A stretch of 64,000 bases of DNA from Botrytis cinerea B05.10 (lineage: Eukaryota > Ascomycota > Leotiomycetes > Helotiales > Sclerotiniaceae): positions 2,108,001 through 2,172,000 of the forward strand of contig NC_037322.1 of assembly GCF_000143535.2 (NCBI RefSeq). The letters are read 5' to 3'. Positions 11,592 to 21,290 of this stretch are shown here, in pieces. Made by a program: the position numbers and the translations under genes. The notes beneath the pieces were generated by a model. That model was not told the DNA's origin. It saw only the letters and a program-made list of their open reading frames with translations, and ran no database searches. Numbering within the stretch: position 1 is the first letter of the stretch; each line of letters starts with the position of its first letter.

Positions 11592-14372
11592 TCACAAATC
11601 GTCATCATCCGAATCGTGAGGAGGTGGCCCACAACTTGATTCCATCTCCCGAAAAATAATATACGCAGGGACATCTGTAGCAACATCTGTCGGCGCCGGC
11701 GGCGGTCCCATAATCTCCCGATCCATCAGACTATCGTGTTCGCGCATCATTTGGCTTCGGGACATGAGTTGTGACGAACGGATTAGGGAGTAAGGGACGG
11801 GTATTGAAGAGGGATGGTGTGATTCTGGTTCCCCTCCTTCTTCTATTGGGTCGTTTTCTTCATTTTCTGTATTGTAGGTGTCCTCTTTTCCATTACTCTC
11901 ATCCTCGGTCTGACTCTCAACTTCAATAACCACTCTCTTCCTCCTCGCCGCCACAACAGGCAAATTATTCTCTTCCAGGCAATCTTTATCATCACTCTGA
12001 CTTTCAATCTCGATAACTCTTCTCTCCCCTCTTCTCGACACAACAGATGTCAAAATCTTCACCGGACTACTACCGCGCGAGGAGGAAGGAATAGATTTTG
12101 CCGGCGACTCCGGAATTACCTCTGGAATAGGGGTTCCCTTTCGTTCATTTCGTGAATGACGTTGAGTAACAGGTGTTTGAGTTTGTGTATAATCAACCGT
12201 TGAGGCTTGAGATGGCCTTACAAGTTGACGTTGTGAAGACGGCACGTGAATCACAGGAGTTTGCGTTGCAATTGGGGGCGAAGAAGGGGGTGACGAAGGG
12301 GGTGACGAAGGGGGCAAGGAAGAGGGTACTTGTCTGTGTGAAAATTGTTGAATGTTATTCGTAATCTGATTTCGTACCTCTTGAGACTCAGTACTCGTAC
12401 TTGATTTCCTGTGTAGTATGGATGTGGAATGTGTGTTCTCGACAGAAGAAGATTGTGTGAATAGAGGTGGTAATAAATTCGCGATTAATTCCCCCAACAC
12501 TGCAGGTGGCACCTTGGCAAATTTCTGCGGAGCAGCTTTGAACCATTGTCGACTCTTCAATTCTTCCAAGGTCATTGGATTTGCGAGCGCATATAATTCT
12601 AGGATTTCATACGCAAACTTGGAACGCTTCTCACCCTTGTTGAACTCGCCATTACCAAGCCCATCAAGATTCGTTATATCTCCAGGTATTTTGGGAGAAC
12701 CAATGACGGCCATATGAGTAAGAGTCGATAGAGGTCTGGTTTGATAAATCCAAATACGAGATACAGTAGCCGGAAAACTATAAGATCGAAACTCGTGGTT
12801 TTTCTCACGGGAGATTATGTTTTCCATGTTTGCAGGATATATAGAAATGAATACATCAGAAGAATCCGATCGTGGTGCCATAGCATCCAGATGTTGCGTG
12901 GAGAGGCGTTGGCTTTCGGGGTATTGACTTTTACCAAATTGGGTCTGCTTTTGAGTATATTGAGTTCCAGTGTAGCGACTTTGAGAATATTGAGTCTGGG
13001 TATGCTGGGTAGTGGCATATTGGGTTTGTGGTAGCTGGCTACTGCCATAGGATACAGTTCCGGCCGCCTCGCCACTCAATGATGTATTTTCCTGGACATC
13101 ACTTAAACTCGACGAAGACATGATCCGTTCAGCTTCGAATTGTGTTTCGGCTCCGATATCTCCATAACATGTTTCTGGAAGTTCGGAATCCTGCTCAACA
13201 TCCCTTTCTGGTTCTCGAATAGTATCATCCGCTGAGTGTTCACCCCCCTGTTCCGGTTTCCCAACTACATTCTCAATTGTGTCTCCGATATTCGTGGAAC
13301 CTTCATGGTCAGAAGAATTTCCTAGCGGGGTATTTGCCACAATTTGGGATTCTTCCTCTTCGTCCTCCGCATCTGAATCCAGAATCTCGAATTTCATATT
13401 CTTGGGGGCGGGAGTCCCAAACCGGCGCATAGGCGATGGCGAGAAGTCACGCTGAGTGGCGTGCTCTTCTTTTATGGGAGTCTCCTCTGCAAAAGATAGC
13501 TGACTACGATCCGGTATAGCAAATCGTACCGTTTTAGCTGGACTCGAATGCTTCGAGGGGGTTCGAAAAACTTGACTTTCATCTGTCCCGGTCTCATAAG
13601 TATCCTCAATCTTCAATTTTGGTATCTTTTCGGTATCCGTGATTGTATTTGATCTTAGGGAGAAGGGGACTATGCCATTTGTAGATTGCTCCTTGAGCGG
13701 CGACCCCTTCCGTGCGGAACCTCCAAATTGACTTGACGTTGGTGTAGCCGGTGATTGTGATGATGGAATCTCAAGAATCTTCCTATGTCTTGGTGTCTGT
13801 GGTGGAGGCATTAATTGAACTGGACCAGAAGTAGCAGGTTTGTAAATCTTCCGCGGACTTCGTCGAAGTGATTGAAATGCTGGAGAGCTGGATACTGAAA
13901 CATCGTAGATCGATGGATCGTCTTCTGGTTCTTCTGGCTCTCGTGCTCCGGAAAGTGGCCAATAATCGAGTTGGGTAATCGTCTGTGTCGAGAAACTAGG
14001 TATTCTTTCTTCCTCTCCTAAAGTCTTCCGCCTATTCTTTGACCCTTTCTTTATCTTTGCTTCCGGTTCATCGCCCATAGTCCTCCGTCGTTTCGTTCTT
14101 CGCTTCGATTCTTCTTCCACATAATCTCCTTCACTATCCTCAATATCATCTTCTATCTGTTTTTCCAGTTCTTCTCTCTCATGTAATTTTACCCAATCCA
14201 TCTGCGTAAGCGTGTCCTGGTCTTCGAGCTTAAGCTTAGATTTCTTGCCATAATTCCTAGTTACACGCTTTTTCTGTTCTGGAAATGTAGTTTGATGTAA
14301 TGGTTCGACTGCTTTGTATGTTCGATTTGCAGGCGCACTGCCTTTCGGTCTGGACTTTTGCTTTGGAGGCAT
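11592..14372 (-). CDS. Large disordered nuclear-type protein with SQ/TQ cluster and ASCH/PUA-like module
   Basis: This is an intronless 926-residue protein with no family I can name with confidence. The N-terminal half is disordered and basic/acidic, with lysine-rich patches (RRTKRRRTMG, KKGSKNRRKTLG) that look nuclear-localising, and many SP/TP sites. Residues about 455-500 are a dense SQ/TQ cluster (LPQTQYATTQHTQTQYSQS and onward), the pattern of ATM/ATR-kinase substrates. Residues about 505-625 form the only folded-looking segment, with ISIYPANMENIISREKNHEFR, then RIWIYQT, AVIGSPKIPGDI, KFAYEILELYAL and WFKAAPQKF. This resembles ASCH/PUA-like nucleic-acid-binding beta barrels with a lid helix. 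A proline-serine repeat follows, then a disordered acidic tail. The role is inferred to be nuclear, possibly DNA damage or RNA related. The ATG at 14372 is the first in frame. Confidence 0.85.
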   Translation of the reverse strand: MPPKQKSRPKGSAPANRTYKAVEPLHQTTFPEQKKRVTRNYGKKSKLKLEDQDTLTQMDWVKLHEREELEKQIEDDIEDSEGDYVEEESKRRTKRRRTMGDEPEAKIKKGSKNRRKTLGEEERIPSFSTQTITQLDYWPLSGAREPEEPEDDPSIYDVSVSSSPAFQSLRRSPRKIYKPATSGPVQLMPPPQTPRHRKILEIPSSQSPATPTSSQFGGSARKGSPLKEQSTNGIVPFSLRSNTITDTEKIPKLKIEDTYETGTDESQVFRTPSKHSSPAKTVRFAIPDRSQLSFAEETPIKEEHATQRDFSPSPMRRFGTPAPKNMKFEILDSDAEDEEEESQIVANTPLGNSSDHEGSTNIGDTIENVVGKPEQGGEHSADDTIREPERDVEQDSELPETCYGDIGAETQFEAERIMSSSSLSDVQENTSLSGEAAGTVSYGSSQLPQTQYATTQHTQTQYSQSRYTGTQYTQKQTQFGKSQYPESQRLSTQHLDAMAPRSDSSDVFISIYPANMENIISREKNHEFRSYSFPATVSRIWIYQTRPLSTLTHMAVIGSPKIPGDITNLDGLGNGEFNKGEKRSKFAYEILELYALANPMTLEELKSRQWFKAAPQKFAKVPPAVLGELIANLLPPLFTQSSSVENTHSTSILHRKSSTSTESQEVRNQITNNIQQFSHRQVPSSLPPSSPPSSPPSSPPIATQTPVIHVPSSQRQLVRPSQASTVDYTQTQTPVTQRHSRNERKGTPIPEVIPESPAKSIPSSSRGSSPVKILTSVVSRRGERRVIEIESQSDDKDCLEENNLPVVAARRKRVVIEVESQTEDESNGKEDTYNTENEENDPIEEGGEPESHHPSSIPVPYSLIRSSQLMSRSQMMREHDSLMDREIMGPPPAPTDVATDVPAYIIFREMESSCGPPPHDSDDDDL
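12283..12320. repeat. 12-bp tandem repeat inside a coding region
   Basis: About three copies of GAAGGGGGTGAC (plus strand) sit in tandem. On the coding minus strand they give the repeated PPSS tetrapeptide. The period keeps the frame, so copy-number change would lengthen the protein without a shift. Confidence 0.8.
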
Positions 14373-15764
14373 CTTTCTTAAAGTTTGTATCGTGATTGTC
14401 TGGATTGTAATGTTTTTTATAATATATTGTACAGCCAGGCCATGGTTGCCTCAACGCGTCACTTTGTGCCCGCGTCCCTTATCTGTCATCGTTATCGGAC
14501 GCGACAATCTACACGTGACCCGTGTGTAATTGCAAAATCAGCTGATAAAGCACTCTCTCATGAACATCCATTGATGTAGCTACTCTTCAGACGTTCCCCC
14601 CACGTCAAGGCCATTGAGTCTTGAGCCTCATCGCTTTCATCACGATATCATATTGACAAGATTGATCTTAAGGCGTTCATACCGAGGAAATGTCGGGAAC
14701 ATGTAAGGTAAACCTATTAAATGCGAGCTTGGGAAGCGTTGTGCTACGGTGACATTCTCATACGTTTACTAAGACTCCTCTAATACTAATTTGTCCGGGT
14801 AATCGTCAACAGTGACATCTTGTGGCATTCAAAAATTATCGTGGCTTTCTTGTAATGCCACAGCGCCAGCGCATCCAAGGTTACACTTGGAACGACAAGG
14901 TATGCAGGAATGGTCGTGGATATTGATCTTTCCCATAGTGTAGCGGAGACGTCTCCTTGACCACAATGCACCACCACCCAAAACCATTACTATCGCTGTC
15001 ACTCCACCGTAGCGATCATCGGGATCCAACTGAGCGAAGAAGTAGTTCTAGATATCCTCCTTTCATTTTGTTCTACAGATTGATTTGTGCTTTGATATGT
15101 TGGGTCACAATATTCGACGGATTGCCTTTCTCAAGTGCAGAAGGTTAGCTTCCTTCTTTCTTTCCTTCCTGCCGTTACCATATCATCTAAGAGGATTTTA
15201 CCGTCTTAAGCACAAAATCTCATCCCAATCAGTTCTTCCCGATTCTCGCCCGTGTGGTACTATGGTTCACAATCTGAAAACCCCCCAATATGATATATCA
15301 CCGCGCTATCATTCACCCAGCTTTAGCCGTACCCCTCAAGACCTCTCTTTATATTTCCCAGTCTATATAGACCCCTTGTTCATAATTTCATACTATGCAT
15401 ATACACATAAATGATCATCTTTGTCACAATTTGACACGCATGACCTGCTCTCCTACACCAATGCTAGATAATATGAGGGCGCACTGGGCCTAAGCATCTG
15501 CATTACTGACATTTTCATCTAGATGAGATATGCGATAATCGTAACACTTCTCCTTTACCAATATACATGTTCTTGTCCCCTCAGTAGCCGAGATATATGA
15601 CTCCTGTGAGAATGGGCTACAATTGAATCGTCGGCTCTACTATCTTTTATATGTTGATTTGAGCAGTATATTCAATGTGCATTCCCGGAACGCCTACCCT
15701 GATGTTCCATAAGCCCATACAAAGGGCTGTATCGTTCGAATAAAGTCTACTAAGCAGTATGTAC
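14373..15764. other. Gene-free 1.4 kb
   Basis: This holds the promoter of the large minus-strand gene and further sequence without a convincing coding frame. Short open frames at 14786-15029 (-) and 14957-15414 (+) overlap one another and show no conserved-looking composition. Confidence 0.5.
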
Positions 15765-16435
15765 CGACACTTGTGTCACTTGTGCTGGTTCGAATGAGAT
15801 GTGCAACAAAATGCAAATCTTCCTTGAGAATATGCACGTCTTCATTCTCATCACGATTGGTGCTGCACGATACTCTTGTCTGTCCCAGCCCTAGATGTGT
15901 CTTCATGGGTCTTATGCTCAAGAGACTTGTGTGACATGTGTTGTTTTGACTGAGATGTGCAACAAATCATGCAGCAAACGATGATATCTTCATGACTGGC
16001 CAAGGGCTAGTAATCGATGCATGCAGTGAGACACATATATACTTCCAGAATCATATTAGTGGATGTTAGTACCACCTGCTAAGTTCGGAACAGCTGTATT
16101 GCTGGTGGTTCTTTCTTTTGAACTGCAACAGAAGACAACAATTTAGCCATCAGGCCCAAGAGGCTTTAAGAGGTGCGTACCTCAGCTGTTTCCTAAATAA
16201 ATGTTAGTTGCATACGGCGAGCACAAGGTACATTGTATTACCTGTGGTTCTTGAATTCAGATGTGCAACAAAACATGCTGAGATATCACACAATTCAGGG
16301 GTATATAGGGTGGCGTGTGGCCAGTATTTAGCACCAGTGGTGCAAAGTGACACTAAGTTCTCAGTAAACGTGCCACTGAGATGATGCGAATTCCAGAGAC
16401 CTATCCTGTGTCACATCAAGTGGACAGAGACGTGC

Positions 16436-16462
16436 AAGAAAAGACGGCAGTCGTCTTTTCTT
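16436..16462. repeat. Perfect inverted repeat (11-bp stem, 5-base loop)
   Basis: AAGAAAAGACG, loop GCAGT, CGTCTTTTCTT. It begins inside the fifth copy of the 15.8-16.5 kb repeat. It could form a stable hairpin in RNA. Confidence 0.8.
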
Positions 16463-16475
16463 CCGTGGCTGCATC

Positions 16476-16499
16476 AGTCCTACCAGTGCTGGTAGGACT
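16476..16499. repeat. Perfect inverted repeat (11-bp stem, 2-base centre)
   Basis: AGTCCTACCAG, TG, CTGGTAGGACT, placed directly before the sixth repeat core. It lies only 13 bases after the preceding hairpin. Confidence 0.8.
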
Positions 16500-16516
16500 A
16501 AGACATGCAACAAGAG

Positions 16517-17056
16517 AGGAAAGTTGCGTACCCGAGTCCATGAATGTGGGAAGGATCTATTTGACACATGTAGCGGTGTGAAAAGACAATAATGATCGTT
16601 CTATTAATCAGATTAGGTTCTGATATATCTAAGAGCTGATTACTTGAAGGGTCGAAGCCTCCCTGAGCATGCCATTTGGAGGTCCATATATCTCGAAATT
16701 TTCAGCTAACAATTCAAATGAATGCCCTCGAAATGATCAGCTGATGAGGTAATCATTATACTCTGCTAGGTTCACGCTGGCTAGATTATGAGTATCTTTG
16801 TATCTAGTGATCAGAGCACTTCTAATCCCATCATCACAACACTCATGTATCACCATAGGACCATAGTCTCACAAGCTTCTATTGTAAAGTTCAAAAATTT
16901 GTTTCTTTGTTCTCATCGCTACGATGCACGCTCAAACACCATTCCGGTAGTTTAATCTTGAAGTAAAGACCCCGCGGATCTACTCATAAAAGCCTATTAA
17001 TCCCTAGCTTCACGCCGTTAACCATTTCGTTCCATTCCACATGACAATGAACCCAA
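16517..17056. other. Intergenic region downstream of ADH
   Basis: 3'-UTR-like sequence of the alcohol dehydrogenase gene (minus strand) and AT-rich spacer. No further gene or RNA was recognised. Confidence 0.55.
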
Positions 17057-18264
17057 TCATTTGCTGGTATCAACAACATATCTTCCAGCAATCTTGCCCT
17101 CATGCATCAAGTCATAAACTTTCTGCAACTCGCTCAAACCGCATGTCTTATATGGAGCCTTAATAAGACCACGTCTAAAGAACTCAATAGCCTCAGCAGA
17201 ATCTTGTCGGTTACCAACGTACGATCCCTTAATGGTAATCATCTTGATAACCGACTCGAAAACAGGCGCACGAAGATAAGCACCGGCTGGGAGACCAATA
17301 GCAACGACCGTACCGCGAGGTCGAACATATTCCGCAGCTTGCTGGAATGGCTTCTCGTTGACCGCAACCAAAATAACAGCATGAGGTCCCAATCCATCGC
17401 GAGTGCAAGCCTTGACATCGTTTACTAGATTGCTGCTTGACATGAAATCAACATAGTGCTGCGCTCCCAACTCTTGTGTCATTTTCTTCTTCTCGGCACC
17501 TCCGTCAATTGCAATAATATCTAATCCCATAGCTTTAGCATATTGACAAGCAAGCGAACCTAAGCCGCCTCCAGCACCAACAATCGCTACAGTTTGACCT
17601 GGGCGAACTCCAGATTCTTTAAGGCCTTTGTAGACGGTAATACCAGCGCAGAGGACGGGGGCGATAGCTTCGAGATCGCATTCCTTTGGAATACGCGCGA
17701 CGTGTGCGGCCTTTGCGATACAGTATTGTTGAAATGTTCCATCGACTGTGTATCCTGAGAGGAGTGCTTTAGCGCAGAGTGGTTCGTCGGATTGTTGACA
17801 GAAATCACAGGCCAGGCAACTTCCATTTAACCACTACACTTCAATTAACATTTGATTTCCAATTTCTCAATTATTTCATTTGAGAAGGAGGACAGAAGTA
17901 ACTTACCTTAACTCCAGCGTAGTCACCAACCTTCACATCCTCAACAAGACTACCAACGGCAACGACAACACCAGCTCCCTCATGTCCTCCGACAAGTGGA
18001 AGCTTTGTATCTAATGGCCAATCACCATTTACGGCGTGTAAATCGGTGTGGCATACACCAGAGAATTTTATGTTTACGAGGACTTCGTCAGCACCAGGCT
18101 TTTGGACGGGGATTTTTTTGTAGACGACGGCTAGAGTTCTAGATTAGCTTCGAGGTCGAAATGAGGAATGCGGAGAAGATAGCAATGATAAAGGAAGGGC
18201 CAGGCTTACGCTTGCCAGTTTCTTCGACTACTTGCGCCCATTGTTCCTTGGGAAGATTCTCCAT
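17057..18264 (-). CDS. ADH1: Zinc-containing alcohol dehydrogenase (ADH1 type)
   Basis: This is a cytosolic NAD-dependent medium-chain alcohol dehydrogenase, interconverting ethanol and acetaldehyde. Three exons (18210-18264, 17907-18130, 17057-17833) give 351 residues, matching yeast and fungal ADH1. Visible features in order are the catalytic-zinc region [14 protein letters not shown] and [13 protein letters not shown], the structural-zinc loop [28 protein letters not shown], and the Rossmann signature [19 protein letters not shown] followed by IDGG. The last covers [20 protein letters not shown] and ends [12 protein letters not shown]. The start ATG at 18264 gives [12 protein letters not shown]. 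No mitochondrial leader is present, so a cytosolic isoform is likely. It sits at the edge of a gene-poor region with no evident functional partner next to it. All active-site motifs are intact. Confidence 0.96.
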
Positions 18265-20519
18265 TTTTGATAATTGGGATGATGTAGATGCTTTTACTGA
18301 GAGATTATTAAGGCTGTTCTGGGGAAGATATGTAGGTATAATTATTGAACGATGTATTGATTGTATTGCAATAATTGAATCTTAAATAGAGAATACTTCT
18401 TAAACACTTGGGAATCAATGAATATATAGTAATTCAAACAATCATACGATGGTAGTTATCCAAGCTGTAGCTCATCCAACGAAAGTAACCCCACTTCAAC
18501 GAAGGTATGATGTCTAGTCCTGATCTACATTCATGCATTGACAAGCTTGCAATTCTTTGTTCATTTAGTTGTTGCTATTGGGTTATTCTAAAATTGAGTT
18601 TACTGCTCGGATTCATGGAAGGAACTAGTCCGCTCACTGAGGTGCTAACGACTTGCTCATTGGGCAGATCATCGAGGTACATGTTCTTGTTGGATGCGGC
18701 GATACCCTAGAGGACGGGAGTTACGGCGGCGGACGTGTGGAAAAACACCGGCGAGGGGCTAAGGACTATCGTTATCCATAGAATAGACGCATTGTGCATT
18801 GCCCCTCTTCCCGCCGGAGAGGGGGAATATACAAGAATTTGCTCGTGGGATTTTGAAATGGCGTGGTTTTGCTATTCAATTCACTTTGTGGATGAGCCAC
18901 TATGTCATTATCATATAAACCCCTGCCTAATGTGTCGTATTGTAGTTACCAATACCACGATTTTGGAATATGCTATGGAAGCTTTCCGTCCTCAGTCCAA
19001 ACAAGGTTTGAGGTCGTCTCCGCATGAATGCGGGGAAAGGTGTTTTGACATTCCACCACGTATTATCTAGTTTGCAGCTACGCGTGTCACATTGATGAAG
19101 GTGCGGGGTTGAGAAAGCTACCTAGGTGTTGATTTGTAGTTACGAGTAAACAATTTCCTCTGGCCCTACGTATATAGTCATCAACTCATCTTTACCTTTG
19201 ATCCGAGAGCTACACGGTCGGTATCTTCGGTCTCCGAGAACACGATTGTCAGAAAGGAATCTTCCAACCATGCCATGCCATCTTCCACTAGGTGATTTTC
19301 TTCTTGGAATACTCGAGATTAGGCAGGTCGCGATAGCTATCGTGATGCCACAATCATGCTGCTATCTCCTTCTTCTCAATAGTCTCCTATTTCATATACT
19401 GACCACTATCATGTGGTTGATTATATGATGTGTTACGTCGTTTTTAAGTGAGCTGTTTGAAAGTGGTCTGATTTCTCGGGTTTATCTCAGGGGCTTGAGA
19501 TGGTTGAACGATGGCCCAATGTATGCTTATGGCTGGGCGAAGGAATGCACGTTTTGTGCCTAGGACGCTGTTGGACTAGCTTAGAAGTGGGGGTTTGGCG
19601 GGCTTCCCATCTTTCGTAATGGAATTTGTATATCATCATTTACAAACAATTTGATTCCAATAGTCAGCTATTAAAGTGGCTTTGCTACATACATTGTAGG
19701 GCGCCAATCGCGTACATTTCATCAATGAGGTGATACAGTAAGCTTAGATACTGGAAGCTCGTGAAACACAATGTGGTAGAAGGACTACCTACTTGTAGAA
19801 ACAGAGGAACATCTCGTTGCAATCCATCCATAGCGACAGTTTGTTTATTTTGAAACATGGTACCATGGCGAAAACAAAGTCCAACATATGCTTTCAATAA
19901 AAAGCAAACCCTCAATCTGTCGTTTCCCAGGTATGGATGGAAGTCGGAGAGAAAGATTGATTGAAGTGCAGATGCACTCCAGGGAATTCTACCATATGAC
20001 GAGTGTAATATGAAGAGTGTTGATTCTAATCACGACCCTCGTAACCCATTATTAGCAGTAGTATACGGTGAAATGGGGATGATATAGCAAGGCTAAGGCT
20101 GAGAGCCACTGGTAATGCTAATTGGTGGAGTGCACCAAAAACTACACTTGATGAGAATGATGAAAATGCTACTGAGGACTCTTTTTACCAAGGAAGGAAC
20201 AGCAGTCAAACACAAGAGCTTTGAAGTTCTTCGACGCCATGATGTTAAAGAACAGACTGGCTGTATGTCATTCTTTATGGCGTTCTTACCCAATGATCAC
20301 ATTTAAATCATAAGTTCAGCACCCTAGCTTTTCGAAATCATTGCTACATATCATCTAGGTGCTACTCAAGTCCAAATGACTCTGATGGGGCCACAAAGCC
20401 ACCCAGGCTTGTGTAGTATATGATATACTACACTGTGTATCTCGAAATTCGGTTCATCTCAACACGACTCTCCTCCTTTGGTAACATGTATCTGAATAGG
20501 TGCTTTAAATGTCATTTCT
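18265..20519. other. Gene-poor region upstream of ADH1
   Basis: The part up to about 19.4 kb presumably includes the ADH1 promoter. Frames at 18735-19070 (+), 19198-19428 (+) and 19685-19915 (-) are open but have no recognisable protein features. The last may be an extension of the decayed minus-strand coding sequence described at 20.5-21.3 kb. Confidence 0.45.
20411..20433. repeat. Perfect palindrome (11-bp arms, 1-base centre)
   Basis: Arms GTGTAGTATAT and ATATACTACAC flank a single G. It is AT-rich and isolated; it could be a cruciform or hairpin, or an AT-rich accident of decay in this gene-poor region. Confidence 0.7.
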
Positions 20520-21290
20520 GAAGTAGAATGATGGGCCGATGAGTTCCTGGAAGGATAAATGGAAAGTTTTGCTCGGAAGTTACAGGTTCAACCCAAATGT
20601 CCCCAGAGTTCAACTGCGGAGACATTCCAAGTTTTAACTTGTCCAGATTCACAACTACACGTTTATAGAAGCTTTGCATGTTGCATAAGTATTCTGGCTA
20701 ACTTTCAAAACCATAAACGTGTAGGAATGAACGCAGCAGTTCAACGAAGTTGAGCGTTTTCCCATGGAGTCGGAGAGCTTTTTAGAGTTCCTTCGCATGC
20801 ACAAATGATTGATCGAGACTAATAGTTGTGGGATTCTTCCAAGGACAATCAGTCAGAGAATAGGCTCTGGGAGCAAAATGAAGTTGATATACGGAAGTCA
20901 TAGTATTCTTCGTAGGATAAGCCTCGCGAACAGCACATTTTTGGAATTTGAAGCTTTTCGCGTTTTTCTTACAGGTCGAAATGAGAGACTTCACAACCGG
21001 CTTGTAGTGGCTCTTCCCTTCAAGCGAGGGCTCAAAGATATTTAGATTCCCCAGTAAGAGCGGTGGAGGTATCTGGGACATTCTTTTGTTGAAAAGGCAA
21101 AAATATCCAAGCGTATTCAACGTAACGTCCAGAACTGGGAGATCAAAAGTAACAGTGGGTGTTTCATGTTCTAATCAAAAGTGGCCAGTTTAGAACCATC
21201 TTCGTTGAAATAGAAGGAGCTCATTCCTCTTGATGTTCCATGAACAGTCAGCCTTATTGTCCATGGCTCAGAGTAGTATTGAGATTTCAG
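20520..21290 (-). pseudogene. Decayed protein-coding sequence of unknown family
   Basis: Reading the minus strand, protein-like text runs in order but is broken. First comes SQYYSEPWTIRLTVHGTSRG and SSFYFNEDGSKLATFD, ended by a stop at about 21171. The text then continues in a shifted frame as EHETPTVTFDLPVLDVT and onward through GNLNIFEPSLEGKSHYKP, QKCAVREAYPTKN, VYQLHFAPRAYSLTD and PTTISLDQSFVHAKEL. A stop lies near 20783. The same frame resumes with KALRLHGKTLNFVELLRSF, is stopped again, and resumes with NSGDIWVEPVTSEQNFPF. At least three disablements in 770 bp argue for a pseudogene rather than introns, as no fitting splice sites were seen. I do not recognise the family. Decay by point mutation or RIP is possible. 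Confidence 0.5.

Larger units (their letters stand above)
15765..16516. repeat. Cluster of about six degenerate 40-50 bp repeats with hairpins
   Basis: Copies centred near 15802, 15958, 16124, 16264, 16433 and 16506 share the core GAGATGTGCAACAAA (plus strand) after a GT-rich lead-in. Spacing is 140-170 bp for the first five and about 73 bp for the last. The two best copies (about 15765-15810 and 15923-15967) match at roughly 8 of 10 bases over 45. Read on the minus strand, several copies give a related peptide of the form LLHISVEPAQVTQVS, with stops and shifts between them. It could be a decayed repeat-protein gene or a structured RNA family; the sequence alone does not decide. Confidence 0.6.

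Noticed and set aside
16050..16135. 5S rRNA-like or snoRNA-like stretch (ACCACCTGCTAAGTTCGG and complement)
   Set aside because: It does not match the 5S consensus I know; pairing is imperfect. It is partly a copy of the local repeat cluster.
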